Shown: piece after piece, positions 24,301 to 32,912 of the stretch | How positions within the stretch are numbered: position 1 is the first letter of the stretch | Layout of the letters: every line of letters starts with the position of its first letter | NCBI GenBank assembly: GCA_017302015.1 | Contig: JAFLEE010000020.1 | Span: 1-64,000, forward strand | Length of the DNA: 64,000 bases | Origin: Spirochaetota bacterium | Lineage (GTDB): Bacteria > Spirochaetota > UBA12135 > COTS27 > JAFLEE01 | Direction of reading: 5' to 3' | Program-made: the position numbers and the translations under genes | The notes under the pieces: generated by a model | Seen by the model: only the letters and a program-made list of their open reading frames with translations | Database searches by the model: none | Told to the model about the DNA's origin: nothing

Positions 24301-26654
24301 TACTGGTTCTGGAGCAGGTCTCCCAGGGTGATCCGGCTGCGGGCCTCGCCGGTGTACTTCTCGACGTCTTTCTTCTCTTCGTGGGTCAGGAGTTCCTTGA
24401 TGGAGAGCGAGATCTTCTTCGTGCTCTCATCGATGGATTGGATGAGGAAGCGCACCTTCTGGCCGACCTTCACCACATCTTCGGTGTTCGCCACCTTCTC
24501 GCGGCTGAGCTGGGAGATGTGGCAGAAGCCCTCGAGGTCTTCGTTGAGCTTCACGCCGGCGCCGTTCTCGTTGACGCGCACGACCTCGCCCTCGATCACG
24601 CCGCCGACGCCGTAATTGACCTTGAGGTCTTCCCACGGGTTGGCGGTCTTCTGCTTGAGGCCGAGTTCGATGCGCTTCTTGCGCGTGTTGACCTGGAGCA
24701 CCTTGGCCTCGATCTCCTGGCCCTCGGCGAACATGTCGGCCAGGCGCGTGCGGTCGCTCGACCAGCTGATGTCGCCGATGTGGATGAAGCCCTCGTACTC
24801 GGCGTCGACCGTGAGGTAGACCCCGGCCTTGAGCACCGAGCGCACCGTGGCCTTGACCAGCGTGCCCACGGGGTAGCGCTGCTCGAGGTTGTCCCAGGGG
24901 TTGGGCGCGGCGTCCTTCATCGACAGGCTCACCTTGCGGGTGGCGATGTCGATGCCGAGGAGCTTCACGTCGACCTCCTCGTTGACCTCGAGGATCTCGT
25001 TGGGATGGTTGATGCGGCGCGTCCACGACATCTCGGAGATGTGGAGCAGGCCCTCGACGCCGTCGGCGACCTCGACGAAGGCGCCGAAGGTCTCGAGGTG
25101 GCGCACCGTGCCCCGGAGGACGGTGCCGGCCGGGAAGGCCGCGGCGAAGGCGATGAGCGGATCGGCATCGAGCTCCTTCTTGGAGATCTCGATCTTGCGG
25201 TGCTCGGGGTCGAGGAGGATGATCTTGGATTGGAGGCGGTCGCCGCGCTTCAGCAGGTCGGTGAGCTTCACCCCGCGCTTCCACGCGGCGTTCTTCGGGC
25301 GCAGGATGGCCGTCACGCCGGCGTCGAGTTCGACGAAGGCGCCGAACTCGGTGATGTTGACCACCACGCCCTCGACCAGATCGCCCACGAAGGCGTGCTG
25401 GAAGAAGTCGACGGCGGCCTCGGCCTGCTTCTTCTCGAGGATCTTGCGCCGCGACACGACGAGCTTCTGGTCGGCCTTGAACTCGAGGATGAGAAACTGG
25501 CCTTCGCTGCCGGTGACCACGTCTTCCTTGTTCACGCGGCGCACGTCGTACTCGCTGTAGGGGCAGAAGGCGTCGTTGCCGAAGATATCGACGATGAAGC
25601 CGCCCTTGATGGCCTCTTTCACCACCCCGGTGACGGGCTCGGCGCGGGTGAAGAAGTCTTGGATCTTGATGAGGCCGCTGCGCTTGTCGGCCTCGAGCTT
25701 GCTGACGATGATCTGGGAGAGGCCGGGGCGGGCGTTGCGCACGTAGACGTCGATCGTCTCGCCGACCTTGAGTTCGCCGAGCTTCAGCTGGGTCGCCTCG
25801 TCGGCGGGGATGAGGCCGTCGCGCTTGTGCCCGATGTCGAGGTGGACCTCGCTCGGGGTGACGCGGATGATGCGGCCCTTCAGGAGGGTGCCCGGCTCGA
25901 GGGTGGAGGACTTGTCGATGGCCTGGTCGATCCCCTCGATGGCGCTCATGAAGAGTTTGCTCTCTTCGGATTGGAGCTTGTGGGAGGGGTCGCTCACGAG
26001 GGCGAGTTTCTTATTGTAGAAGGCGATCATCTTCTCCATCACCTGGTCGGCGGTGAGGTCGGAGGAGTCGATGACGAGCGCGTCGGGCGGGATGCGCATG
26101 GGGGAGATCGAGCGCGTGCGGTCGGCCTGGTCGCGGCTCTTCATTTCGGCCTCGACCTCGGCCAGGCTCTTGCCGGCGGCCTCGTCTTTGAGGTCTTTCA
26201 GGCGGCGCGCGGCGCGAACGGAGGGGGAGGCGTCGAGGAAGAATTTGCAGAAGGCGTCGGGGAAGACCTCGGTGCCGATGTCGCGCCCGTCGACGATGAA
26301 CATCTCTTTCTCGACGGCCCGCTGCTGGAGCGCCCGGATGATGCGCCGAACCTCGCCGTTCTGGGCGTAATTGGCGACCTGGCTGGTGACCTCGAGGGTC
26401 CGCAGTTTGTCGGAGACGTCTTCACCGCCCACGAGCACGCGCTCTTTATCGAGGGTGATCTTGATGTCCTGCAGCACCTTGGTGATGCGCGCCGTATCCT
26501 TGGCGGACACGTTCTTCGAGAGGAAGAACCAGGTGACGGCCCGGTAGAGGGCGCCGGTATCGAGGTAGCTGTACCCGATTCGGTTGGCGAGGAGTTTGGC
26601 GATGGTGCTTTTGCCCGAGCCCGCGGGTCCGTCGACGGTGACAATCTTGCGCAT
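24300..26654 (-). CDS. cmk-rpsA: Cytidylate kinase-ribosomal protein S1 fusion
   Basis: A 784-residue bifunctional protein. Residues 1-220 are a CMP/dCMP kinase: P-loop 'GPAGSGKST' (9-17), 'YLDTGALYRA', 'VDGRDIGTEVFP' and the lid 'RDQADRTR'. A linker to about 253 leads into six S1 RNA-binding repeats at roughly 254-320, 339-405, 424-492, 507-578, 594-666 and 681-752, the full count of a six-repeat S1 that helps ribosomes load mRNA. The two genes are adjacent in many bacteria, and a fused form is known in spirochaetes such as Treponema. Repeats 3-6 are closest to consensus, while the first two (ribosome-binding side) are more diverged, as usual. It has its own strong promoter. Confidence 0.96.
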   Translation of the reverse strand: MRKIVTVDGPAGSGKSTIAKLLANRIGYSYLDTGALYRAVTWFFLSKNVSAKDTARITKVLQDIKITLDKERVLVGGEDVSDKLRTLEVTSQVANYAQNGEVRRIIRALQQRAVEKEMFIVDGRDIGTEVFPDAFCKFFLDASPSVRAARRLKDLKDEAAGKSLAEVEAEMKSRDQADRTRSISPMRIPPDALVIDSSDLTADQVMEKMIAFYNKKLALVSDPSHKLQSEESKLFMSAIEGIDQAIDKSSTLEPGTLLKGRIIRVTPSEVHLDIGHKRDGLIPADEATQLKLGELKVGETIDVYVRNARPGLSQIIVSKLEADKRSGLIKIQDFFTRAEPVTGVVKEAIKGGFIVDIFGNDAFCPYSEYDVRRVNKEDVVTGSEGQFLILEFKADQKLVVSRRKILEKKQAEAAVDFFQHAFVGDLVEGVVVNITEFGAFVELDAGVTAILRPKNAAWKRGVKLTDLLKRGDRLQSKIILLDPEHRKIEISKKELDADPLIAFAAAFPAGTVLRGTVRHLETFGAFVEVADGVEGLLHISEMSWTRRINHPNEILEVNEEVDVKLLGIDIATRKVSLSMKDAAPNPWDNLEQRYPVGTLVKATVRSVLKAGVYLTVDAEYEGFIHIGDISWSSDRTRLADMFAEGQEIEAKVLQVNTRKKRIELGLKQKTANPWEDLKVNYGVGGVIEGEVVRVNENGAGVKLNEDLEGFCHISQLSREKVANTEDVVKVGQKVRFLIQSIDESTKKISLSIKELLTHEEKKDVEKYTGEARSRITLGDLLQNQ

Positions 26655-26731
26655 TGGGGAAAACCTGCCGATGATTCAGGCGACGAAGCCTCTCAGACTA
26701 AAGAAGAAACCCATCGCCAATTCGGTCTCGG

Positions 26732-26760
26732 ATTATAGCATCGCGGCCGCTTCCTTACAA
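26732..26760 (-). promoter_or_regulatory. Sigma-70-type promoter of cmk-rpsA
   Basis: Minus strand TTGTAA (26755-26760), exactly 17 bp, TATAAT (26732-26737). The start of transcription would fall near 26725, giving a leader of about 70 nt, unlike the leaderless genes in this window. Confidence 0.8.
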
Positions 26761-26768
26761 AAATCTGC

Positions 26769-26791
26769 AAAAAACGCCGACAAAACGGCGG
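26769..26791 (-). terminator. Rho-independent terminator downstream of the Cys/Met PLP gene
   Basis: On the minus strand, CCGCCG-type stem CGCCG, a 6-nt loop TTTTGT, CGGCG, then six T (positions 26774-26769). It sits about 160 nt past the PLP gene stop and just before the cmk-rpsA -35 box, separating the two units. Confidence 0.6.
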
Positions 26792-26952
26792 GATCCCGAA
26801 GCCGATTGCCCTAAATCCGCGGCCGAATTCAGGGAATCGCTCGAATTTCCTCTGATTTCGAAGCGTCTGGCGGGGCCCGCCTCCTCCCCCCAGACGCGAG
26901 ACCGAAGTCCCTTGGCGTGGCGGGCGCTCCCCGCCCGGGGACCGTCCCCGCC
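26792..26952. other. 3' region with hairpin between PLP gene and terminator
   Basis: It holds an 8-bp inverted repeat GCGTCTGG / CCAGACGC (26863-26870 and 26890-26897) enclosing a GGCGGGGCCCGCC hairpin. It probably shapes the 3' end of the PLP-gene transcript. There is no coding sequence. Confidence 0.4.
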
Positions 26953-28185
26953 CTAGGAGCCCAATGCCTGGAGGAAATCGTCCTCAAGGTCGGCCCAATC
27001 CTCGATCCCCACGGAGATGCGGATGAGGTTCTCATCGATGCCCGCTTCCTTCCGCCCCGCTTCGCCCAATTCGTGGAAGATGGTGGGGGCCACCGGAATG
27101 GCCAAGGTTCGGGTGTCGCCGAGATTGGTGGAGGAGACCACGAGGCGCAAACGGTCGATGAGGTCCATCGGATCGATGCCCGCGGCGGGGACGAAGCTGA
27201 GGAGCGTGCCGGGGCGGGAGAACAGGGTCCGCGACCGCTCGTACTGGGGGTGGGAGGGCAACCCGGGGAAATGCACCGCCTGGACCTTGGGATGCTTCTC
27301 GAGGAGGCGGGCGAGGGCCGCCGCGTTCTCGCAACTGCGCTCCATGCGCAGGGCGTGGGTTTCGGCGCCGACGGCGATGCGGTGGGCCGCATCGGCCGAC
27401 AAGGTGCCCCCGAAATCGCGCAGGCCATTGCGCCGCAATTGGGTGAGGGCCTGCATCGGCGCCTCGACCGAGCGCCATGCCTGCCGGATATTGGGATAGC
27501 CGGCCCAATCGAAGTTGCCCAAATCGGTGACGGAACCCCCCAAGGCATCGCCGTGCCCAGAGATGGTCTTGGTGAGGGAATGGACGCTGAAAGCCGCGCC
27601 CACGGCCTTGGGCCTGAAGAGCCAGGGCCCGGTCATGGTGTTGTCCACGGCGAAGGGGATCCCCCGTGCGGCGCACAGCTTGCCGAGGCCGGCTAGGTCG
27701 GCCACTTGGGTCACGGGGTTGGCGATGGTTTCGGCGAACACGAGGCGGGTCTCGGGACGCAGGGCGCGTTCCACCCGGGAGGCGTCGGTGACGTCGGCGT
27801 AACTGACTTCGATGCCCATGGCCGCGAGGGTACGGAAGAGGCTAAGGGTATTCCCAAAGAGGTAGGGGCTCGCCACCAGGTGGTCGCCCTTTTTAAGCAG
27901 CGCGGTGCACAGCGCGGCGATGGCGGCCATGCCGGTGGCGAAGCCGACGGTGCCCACGCCGTCTTCCATCGCCGTGATCTTGCGTTCGAGGGCGGCGACC
28001 GTCGGGTTGGCCTGGCGCGAATAGGCGTAGCCCGTCTTGCGGCCCTGGAAGATGTCGACGAGATCGCGGGTCTTTTGGAACCCGAAGGCGGCGGAGGTAT
28101 GCACCGGCTGGTGCATGGAACCGCTCTCGGTCCCGAACAGGCGATCCCCGTGGAGGATGCGCGAAGTGAATCCGTTCAAGCTCAT
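26953..28185 (-). CDS. Cys/Met-metabolism PLP enzyme (O-acetylhomoserine sulfhydrylase / cystathionine gamma-synthase family)
   Basis: A 410-residue fold-type I PLP enzyme of transsulfuration. Signatures are 'YAYSRQANPTVAALERKI', 'GFATGMAAIAAL', 'AETIANP', 'AVDNTM' and the PLP lysine in 'SVHSLTKTISGHGDALGG'. The long first helix and 'RQAWRSVEAPMQALTQLRRNGL' fit the O-acetylhomoserine/methionine gamma-lyase branch; which reaction it performs cannot be settled from sequence. The ATG at 28185 is chosen (59 codons inside the longest frame) because homology starts right there and a -10 box lies 5 nt upstream. Confidence 0.88.
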   Translation of the reverse strand: MSLNGFTSRILHGDRLFGTESGSMHQPVHTSAAFGFQKTRDLVDIFQGRKTGYAYSRQANPTVAALERKITAMEDGVGTVGFATGMAAIAALCTALLKKGDHLVASPYLFGNTLSLFRTLAAMGIEVSYADVTDASRVERALRPETRLVFAETIANPVTQVADLAGLGKLCAARGIPFAVDNTMTGPWLFRPKAVGAAFSVHSLTKTISGHGDALGGSVTDLGNFDWAGYPNIRQAWRSVEAPMQALTQLRRNGLRDFGGTLSADAAHRIAVGAETHALRMERSCENAAALARLLEKHPKVQAVHFPGLPSHPQYERSRTLFSRPGTLLSFVPAAGIDPMDLIDRLRLVVSSTNLGDTRTLAIPVAPTIFHELGEAGRKEAGIDENLIRISVGIEDWADLEDDFLQALGS

Positions 28186-28190
28186 GGGAG

Positions 28191-28219
28191 ATTTTATGAT
28201 CCGCGGCGGTGGAGTGAAA
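28191..28219 (-). promoter_or_regulatory. Promoter giving a leaderless mRNA (Cys/Met PLP gene)
   Basis: Minus strand TTTCAC (28214-28219), 17 bp, TAAAAT (28191-28196), then 5 nt to the ATG. No ribosome-binding site is possible. Confidence 0.6.
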
Positions 28220-28385
28220 GTGCATCGTGACGGGCGGTGGGGCTCGGGACCGCGGCGCAACGCTGACAACGCGTATCCGATATAGGGGTCCGAGGCACGG
28301 CCCCCTGGGTCGGGCGCGATCGGGTCACTCGAAATGGACGCCCTTTCGATTTGGACGATCATGAATTTCCGCCGCCTGAACGCTT

Positions 28386-28416
28386 TTGCACGAACCGGCG
28401 GGCTGGGGGGTATAAT
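28386..28416 (+). promoter_or_regulatory. Promoter of the outer-membrane-like protein gene
   Basis: TTGCAC (28386-28391), a rather long 19-bp spacer, and TATAAT (28411-28416). It is followed by AAGGAG ahead of the ATG at 28439, a conventional leader. Confidence 0.55.
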
Positions 28417-28438
28417 TTAGGTACCTCAAGGAGTTCCC

Positions 28439-29473
28439 ATGCCCAAGCGACTCGCGCTTGCCTTCGCCCTTTTCACCGCGCTGCTGCCGGCCCAGACGTT
28501 CACCCTGCCCTCCACCGCCGAAGCCGACATGAAGGCGCTCATCAGCCCGGTCTCCAAGATGTTCGCGGATAGCTTCGCGCTCTCGGTACCCTTCGGCGCC
28601 GCCGCGGGCAATTACGCACCGCTCAATTATCACTTCCTCATCCCCCTCCTCGACATCTACCTGACCGCCCCGGCGGTCATCAGCTTCGGGAAGATCGATT
28701 TGGGGGTGCTCGACACCCTGACGATTCCCGGCGCGGGAGCCAACCTCAAATCCGCCCTCGGGCCCTTTTCCGCCTTCCCGTATTTTCCCACGGCCATGCT
28801 CGCCGTCACCGGCAAAGCCCGCTTGCAATTGCCCATCCCCATCGTGAAAGACATCGAACTCGACTTCAAATTCGGTCTGGTCCCCCAATTCATCAAGACC
28901 GCCCTCGCCGGCGCCCTGGCCAGCGTGCCGGGCCTCGGACTCAATTACGACGCGACCCTCTGGGGCATCGGGGCGCGCTACCGCCTCGTCAACCTCAAGG
29001 TCTTCACCGTCGGGGTCGGGGCCATGTTCAACCACCTCGACTACACCTTCAACCTCAATTTCGACGCGCCCCGATCCACCATCGGCACCTATACCTTCCC
29101 CGGCTTCGGCTCCACCACCCTCGAGCAGCAGATCACGCTGAACCTGACCAACCAGTTCAAATCATCCGTCCTTTCCTTCGACGTCCAAGCCGGCCTCAAT
29201 CTGGCCATTTTCCAGCTCTACGCCGGGGTCGGGGCCAATTTCGACCTCAGCGGCCCCTACCAGTCCGGTTACCTCATCACCGGCACGACCTATACCAACG
29301 GCATCGCGACCGCCGCGCCCGTTCGCATCGGCGGCACGGTGAACGCGACCTCGACGGCGGTCGTGCCCAAGTTCGCCCTCGGCTTCCGCCTCTCCATCCT
29401 CGACGTGCAGGCGGAATCCAGTTTCGACCTGAAGGCCCTCGGGGCCCGCGCGGGCATCGCCGTCTCCTTCTGA
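28439..29473 (+). CDS. Probable outer-membrane beta-barrel protein
   Basis: A 344-residue protein with a short signal peptide (MPKRLALAFALFTALLPAQ). Alternating hydrophobic/polar strands such as 'FGLVPQF', 'LWGIGARYRLVNLKVFTVGVGAMFNHLDYTF' and 'LSFDVQAGLNLAIFQLYAGVGANFDL', many Tyr/Gly/Asn, and a C-terminal 'GIAVSF' ending in Phe are the usual marks of a barrel assembled by BAM. There is no clear homology to a named porin. It is a single-gene unit with a promoter, AAGGAG ribosome-binding site and a strong terminator, implying high expression. Confidence 0.7.
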   Translation: MPKRLALAFALFTALLPAQTFTLPSTAEADMKALISPVSKMFADSFALSVPFGAAAGNYAPLNYHFLIPLLDIYLTAPAVISFGKIDLGVLDTLTIPGAGANLKSALGPFSAFPYFPTAMLAVTGKARLQLPIPIVKDIELDFKFGLVPQFIKTALAGALASVPGLGLNYDATLWGIGARYRLVNLKVFTVGVGAMFNHLDYTFNLNFDAPRSTIGTYTFPGFGSTTLEQQITLNLTNQFKSSVLSFDVQAGLNLAIFQLYAGVGANFDLSGPYQSGYLITGTTYTNGIATAAPVRIGGTVNATSTAVVPKFALGFRLSILDVQAESSFDLKALGARAGIAVSF

Positions 29474-29498
29474 TTCTTCGCCCGTCCGAAACGCGATC

Positions 29499-29526
29499 GG
29501 CCCGCCCCACGGCGGGCCTTTTTTTT
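29499..29526 (+). terminator. Strong rho-independent terminator
   Basis: Perfect 8-bp stem GGCCCGCC / GGCGGGCC with a CCAC loop, followed by eight T. It closes the outer-membrane protein gene 26 nt after its stop. Confidence 0.92.
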
Positions 29527-29536
29527 GGGGCCCTCC

Positions 29537-29565
29537 TTGTCCCCGGTCGCCGCGGGGGCTAACTT
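29537..29565 (+). promoter_or_regulatory. Promoter candidate of the Mrp gene
   Basis: TTGTCC (29537-29542), 17 bp, TAACTT (29560-29565). This gives a leader of roughly 13 nt before the ATG at 29585, with no clear Shine-Dalgarno. Confidence 0.45.
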
Positions 29566-29584
29566 AATGATGGGAAAATGAAAG

Positions 29585-30898
29585 ATGGCCACCGAAAACC
29601 AGATCCTCGACGCGCTTAAAACCATCCTCGACCCCGACCTCGGGAAAGACATCGTGAGCCTCGGCTTCGTCAAGCGCTTGGCCATCGACGGGGGTAGGGT
29701 CTCCTTCGCCCTCGAACTCACCACCCCGGCCTGCCCGGTGCGGGACGAGTTCAAGGAGCGCGCCGAGAAGGCCGTGGGGGCGCTGCCCGGCGTCGCCGAG
29801 GTGGTGGTCACCATGACCTCGGCCCAGGCCGCGCCCCGCGATGCCCAAAGCGGCGGCCTCAAGGGCGTGAAGCAGATCATCGCGGTGGCCTCGTGCAAGG
29901 GCGGCGTGGGCAAATCCACCGTCGCCGCGCTCCTGGCCCTCGAACTCGCCCGTCGCGGGCACCTCACCGGGCTCCTCGACGCCGACATCTTCGGGCCCTC
30001 CCTGCCGACGCTTTTCAACGCCCACAAGCCCGAACTCTACATGACCGACGAGAAGCGCCTGCTGCCCCACGAGGGCCCCTCCGGCCTGCGCCTCATGTCG
30101 TTCGGGTTCCTCCTCGGCGACCAGCCCGCCATCCTGCGTGGGCCCATGGTCTCGGGCTACCTGCAGCAGCTCATCCAGCAGGTGGAGTGGGGCCCCCTCG
30201 ACTACCTCATCCTCGACCTGCCCCCGGGCACCGGCGACGTCCAACTCACCCTCACCCAGAGCCTGCGCATCTCCGGCGCGGTGATCGTCACCACCCACCA
30301 ATCCCTGGCGATGGTCGACGTCTCCCGGGGCATCCTCATGTTCGAGCGGGTGAACGTGCCGATCCTGGGCCTCGTCGAAAATATGGCCTACGTGGTCTGC
30401 CCCAAATGCGACGAGAAGCATTGGCTCTTCGGCAAGCCCGCCTCCGAACTCCAGAGGCGCTTCGGCCTCCAAACCCTGGCCGAGTTCCCCATCGATCCCA
30501 GCTACTCGGGCCCGTTCACCGGGGCCCCCGACAGCCCCGTCATGCGCTCGGCCGTCGACAACGTGGTGCGCGCCCTGGGCCGCCGCAGCCTCGAGGCCAG
30601 CAGCATTCCCGCCATCGACAACGCGGGCGCCGAGATCCGCCTGACCTGGACGGACGGCTCGATCTCCGTCGTCGACCCCTTCCGACTGCGGGCCTCCTGC
30701 GAATGCGCCCATTGCGTGGATGAACGCACCGGGAAGCGCCTGCTGAAGGAAGCGGAGATCCCCAAGGATATCAAGGCCGAGGAGATCGTCCCCTTGGGGA
30801 ATTATGCCGTCTCCATCAAATGGACCGATGGGCACGCGACGGGGATCCACCCGTACCCCCGCATCCGCGAACTTTTTCCACCGGTTCAGCCCGGTTGA
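29585..30898 (+). CDS. apbC: Mrp/ApbC-type Fe-S cluster carrier ATPase, HCF101-like architecture
   Basis: A 437-residue P-loop ATPase that carries Fe-S clusters to target proteins. Domains in order are MIP18/DUF59 (about 1-80); a Mrp/NBP35 ATPase (about 100-350) with deviant Walker A 'CKGGVGKST', 'LDADIFGPSLP', 'LDLPPGTGD' and the cluster-binding 'CPKC'; and a C-terminal DUF971 domain (about 355-435) with 'LTWTDGS', 'CECAHC' and 'KWTDGHATGIHPYPRIR'. The DUF59-Mrp-DUF971 order is that of plant HCF101, which matures 4Fe-4S proteins. An extra Cys cluster (CECAHC) lies in DUF971. Confidence 0.93.
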   Translation: MATENQILDALKTILDPDLGKDIVSLGFVKRLAIDGGRVSFALELTTPACPVRDEFKERAEKAVGALPGVAEVVVTMTSAQAAPRDAQSGGLKGVKQIIAVASCKGGVGKSTVAALLALELARRGHLTGLLDADIFGPSLPTLFNAHKPELYMTDEKRLLPHEGPSGLRLMSFGFLLGDQPAILRGPMVSGYLQQLIQQVEWGPLDYLILDLPPGTGDVQLTLTQSLRISGAVIVTTHQSLAMVDVSRGILMFERVNVPILGLVENMAYVVCPKCDEKHWLFGKPASELQRRFGLQTLAEFPIDPSYSGPFTGAPDSPVMRSAVDNVVRALGRRSLEASSIPAIDNAGAEIRLTWTDGSISVVDPFRLRASCECAHCVDERTGKRLLKEAEIPKDIKAEEIVPLGNYAVSIKWTDGHATGIHPYPRIRELFPPVQPG

Positions 30899-31061
30899 CA
30901 GGAGAACGGCTAGGGCCGAAAATGGCCACGGAAGACGGGAATTTCCGCCTCATTCGCCACCGCACAAGAGCCGCATCGCCCGCTCCTCCGGGGGGGCGCT
31001 TCGCCGGAGGGCATCGGGGTTCGTCCCGTTCTTAACCTAAACCGCACGGTCACCAGGGGCC

Positions 31062-32429
31062 ATGGAAGAAAATAGCGCCGCCGCCGGGGAAACCCCCAAT
31101 CCCACCCCCACCGGCATCGCCGACCAGGTGCTCATCGCCTTCGGCGACGCCTACTCCATCGACGCCTACGACCAGAAGCCCCTGCCCTGCGACCTCTACA
31201 CCGCCGAGGGCGTCATCCGCGCCCGCGCGGGCCAAGAAATCTCCCGCGACCGCCTCGCCAATTCCTGGGTCCAGGTCGAGCGAGAACTCCTTCTGTCCAA
31301 GGTCACCGTCCCGGTCAAGACGATCCTCACCCCGAGCATGCACGACTCATGGGAGGAGGAGGACGCCGCCACCATCGAGAAGCGCGTCGACGCCGTCCCG
31401 TTCGAGCCCTTCCCCGAGGTGAAAGCCGGGCTCAAGAAGAACCTCCACCAATTCAAGGAGATCTTCCGACGCCACGTCGCCGGCCGCCGGATCCTCCTCG
31501 CCTCCAAGCAGAACCGCGCCTACAGCGAGAGCATCGTCCGCTTCCTCGACGATCTCACCGACAAGCCGCTGCACGCCGCCGATTACATCGAGATCGTCCA
31601 ACACGCCCGCGCCCCCGAGAATTACACCTCCTTTGCCCACGCCGCCGCGGTGGCGTTCTACGCGCTCTCCATCGCCAAGAAACTCCGCATGCTCAAGCAG
31701 GATTTCATCGATCGCCCGAGCGTGGGCCGGTGGATCCCCATCAAGACCCGCCGCCATCCGAAGGCCGTCGGCACCCTGCCCTTCTCCCCCCAACTCGCCA
31801 AGTACTTCGACGGGCAGAAGGCCACCCTCCAGGTGAAATACCGGGAGGCCGAGCGCGAGCCGCTCCTCGAATCCGCCCACGACCTCATGCACGATTACGC
31901 CGCCATCGACTTCGGGCGCCCGTGGCCCTCCATGCGCTGCGATTGGGGCGACGGCAGCCGCATGGTCCTCGGCATGGCCGCCCTCAATAGCGACATCGGA
32001 AAACTCTGCCTGCCCAACGAGGTGCTCAACACCCCCGGCGCCCTCGACCCCACCGAGAGGGCCATGGCCCGCATCCACCCCTTGCTGGGCCTCTTCCTGC
32101 TCAAGGAAGTCGAGTTCAACATCCCCCGCGCCCTGGCCTACGTGCTCGGCCACCACGGCCTGGGCGAGAACGGCTATCCCCGCCTCAAGTACCCGATCTT
32201 CTTCGAATCCCGGGTCATCGGCATCGCCGATATGTACGACGCCATGCGCAGCCCCCGCTTCTACGGCCGCGTGCTGAGCCAGGAAGAGGCCTTCGCCGAA
32301 CTCGAGGCCCGCTACCACGAGGGCTGGTTCGACCTGCCCCTCTGGGTCGCCGCGCGGCACACCTTCGAAGAATACAACCACGCCTTCGTGACGAAGCGCC
32401 TGCGACAAAGCCAAGCCCTGAAGGAATAA
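31062..32429 (+). CDS. HD-GYP-like protein with altered HD motif
   Basis: A 455-residue cytosolic protein. The second half follows the HD-GYP phosphodiesterase layout: helix His in 'SFAHAAAVAFYALS' (about 190), 'NSDIGKLCLPNEVLNTPGALDPTERAMARIHPLLG' (about 307-341), 'GHHGLGENGYP' (about 363) and 'IADMYDAMRSPRFYGR' (about 390). In active enzymes the first reads HDIGK; here His is Ser (SDIGK), which removes a metal ligand, though the later His residues and the GYP-like loop remain. It may bind cyclic di-GMP without cleaving it, or use a changed metal site. Residues 1-150 are a separate unknown domain. AGGGG precedes the ATG. Confidence 0.75.
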   Translation: MEENSAAAGETPNPTPTGIADQVLIAFGDAYSIDAYDQKPLPCDLYTAEGVIRARAGQEISRDRLANSWVQVERELLLSKVTVPVKTILTPSMHDSWEEEDAATIEKRVDAVPFEPFPEVKAGLKKNLHQFKEIFRRHVAGRRILLASKQNRAYSESIVRFLDDLTDKPLHAADYIEIVQHARAPENYTSFAHAAAVAFYALSIAKKLRMLKQDFIDRPSVGRWIPIKTRRHPKAVGTLPFSPQLAKYFDGQKATLQVKYREAEREPLLESAHDLMHDYAAIDFGRPWPSMRCDWGDGSRMVLGMAALNSDIGKLCLPNEVLNTPGALDPTERAMARIHPLLGLFLLKEVEFNIPRALAYVLGHHGLGENGYPRLKYPIFFESRVIGIADMYDAMRSPRFYGRVLSQEEAFAELEARYHEGWFDLPLWVAARHTFEEYNHAFVTKRLRQSQALKE

Positions 32430-32477
32430 AGCCTTCCCGGGGAGCGGCCGCGAGGGCGGCCTCCGACGCGCGGGGGA

Positions 32478-32912
32478 TCACCCCCCCATCGGGGCCTGGC
32501 CCTTTTCCTTGAAATAATCCTCGAGCATCTCCATCGCCGAGAAACTGTCCAGGTTCGTCTCGCCGTTATTCTTGGTGAGGGACAGCCGCGCGTACTTCTC
32601 CTTGACCGACCAGGTGGAGAGGCGCTCATCGCGCCACTCGAACTCGACCTCGGGGAAGTGGCGGCGCAATTTCTCCACGAAGGCCTTGATGCGCCGGGCC
32701 GGCTGGCTGAGGCCCTTGTCGGTTTGGCGGGGGATGCCCACGAGCGCGCGCTCGGGGAGGTACTCCTCGAAGAGGCGGCGGAAGGAGCCCAGGGCCATCG
32801 AGCCCTGCCGGCGCACGATGGGCTTAAGCGGGGTGGCGAGAACATGGCGGTCGTCGCTCACCGCGACCCCGATGACCACCTCGCCGATGTCGAAGGCCAG
32901 GAGGCGCCCCAT
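32478..32912 (-). CDS. ruvX: Putative pre-16S rRNA nuclease / RuvX (YqgF) family
   Basis: A 144-residue RNase-H-fold nuclease of the YqgF/RuvX family, implicated in maturation of the 5' end of 16S rRNA. The acidic triad is visible: Asp8 in 'LAFDIGEVVIGVAVSDD', Glu in 'WRDERLST' and Asp in 'NLDSFSAMEMLEDYF'. The usual RiG of the first strand is V-I-G. The ATG at 32912 is chosen because it shares a base with the TPR gene stop (TGATG) and begins at the first beta strand; the 48 codons upstream in frame are read from the TPR gene. Confidence 0.9.
   Translation of the reverse strand: MGRLLAFDIGEVVIGVAVSDDRHVLATPLKPIVRRQGSMALGSFRRLFEEYLPERALVGIPRQTDKGLSQPARRIKAFVEKLRRHFPEVEFEWRDERLSTWSVKEKYARLSLTKNNGETNLDSFSAMEMLEDYFKEKGQAPMGG

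Noticed and set aside
24381-26738. 785-residue plus-strand ORF
   Set aside because: Mirror of the cmk-rpsA fusion with repetitive acidic composition; the S1 repeats are on the other strand.
32430-32477. GGCCGC/GCGGCC hairpin between convergent genes
   Set aside because: A 6-bp stem without a T-run; too weak to call a terminator in such GC-rich DNA.
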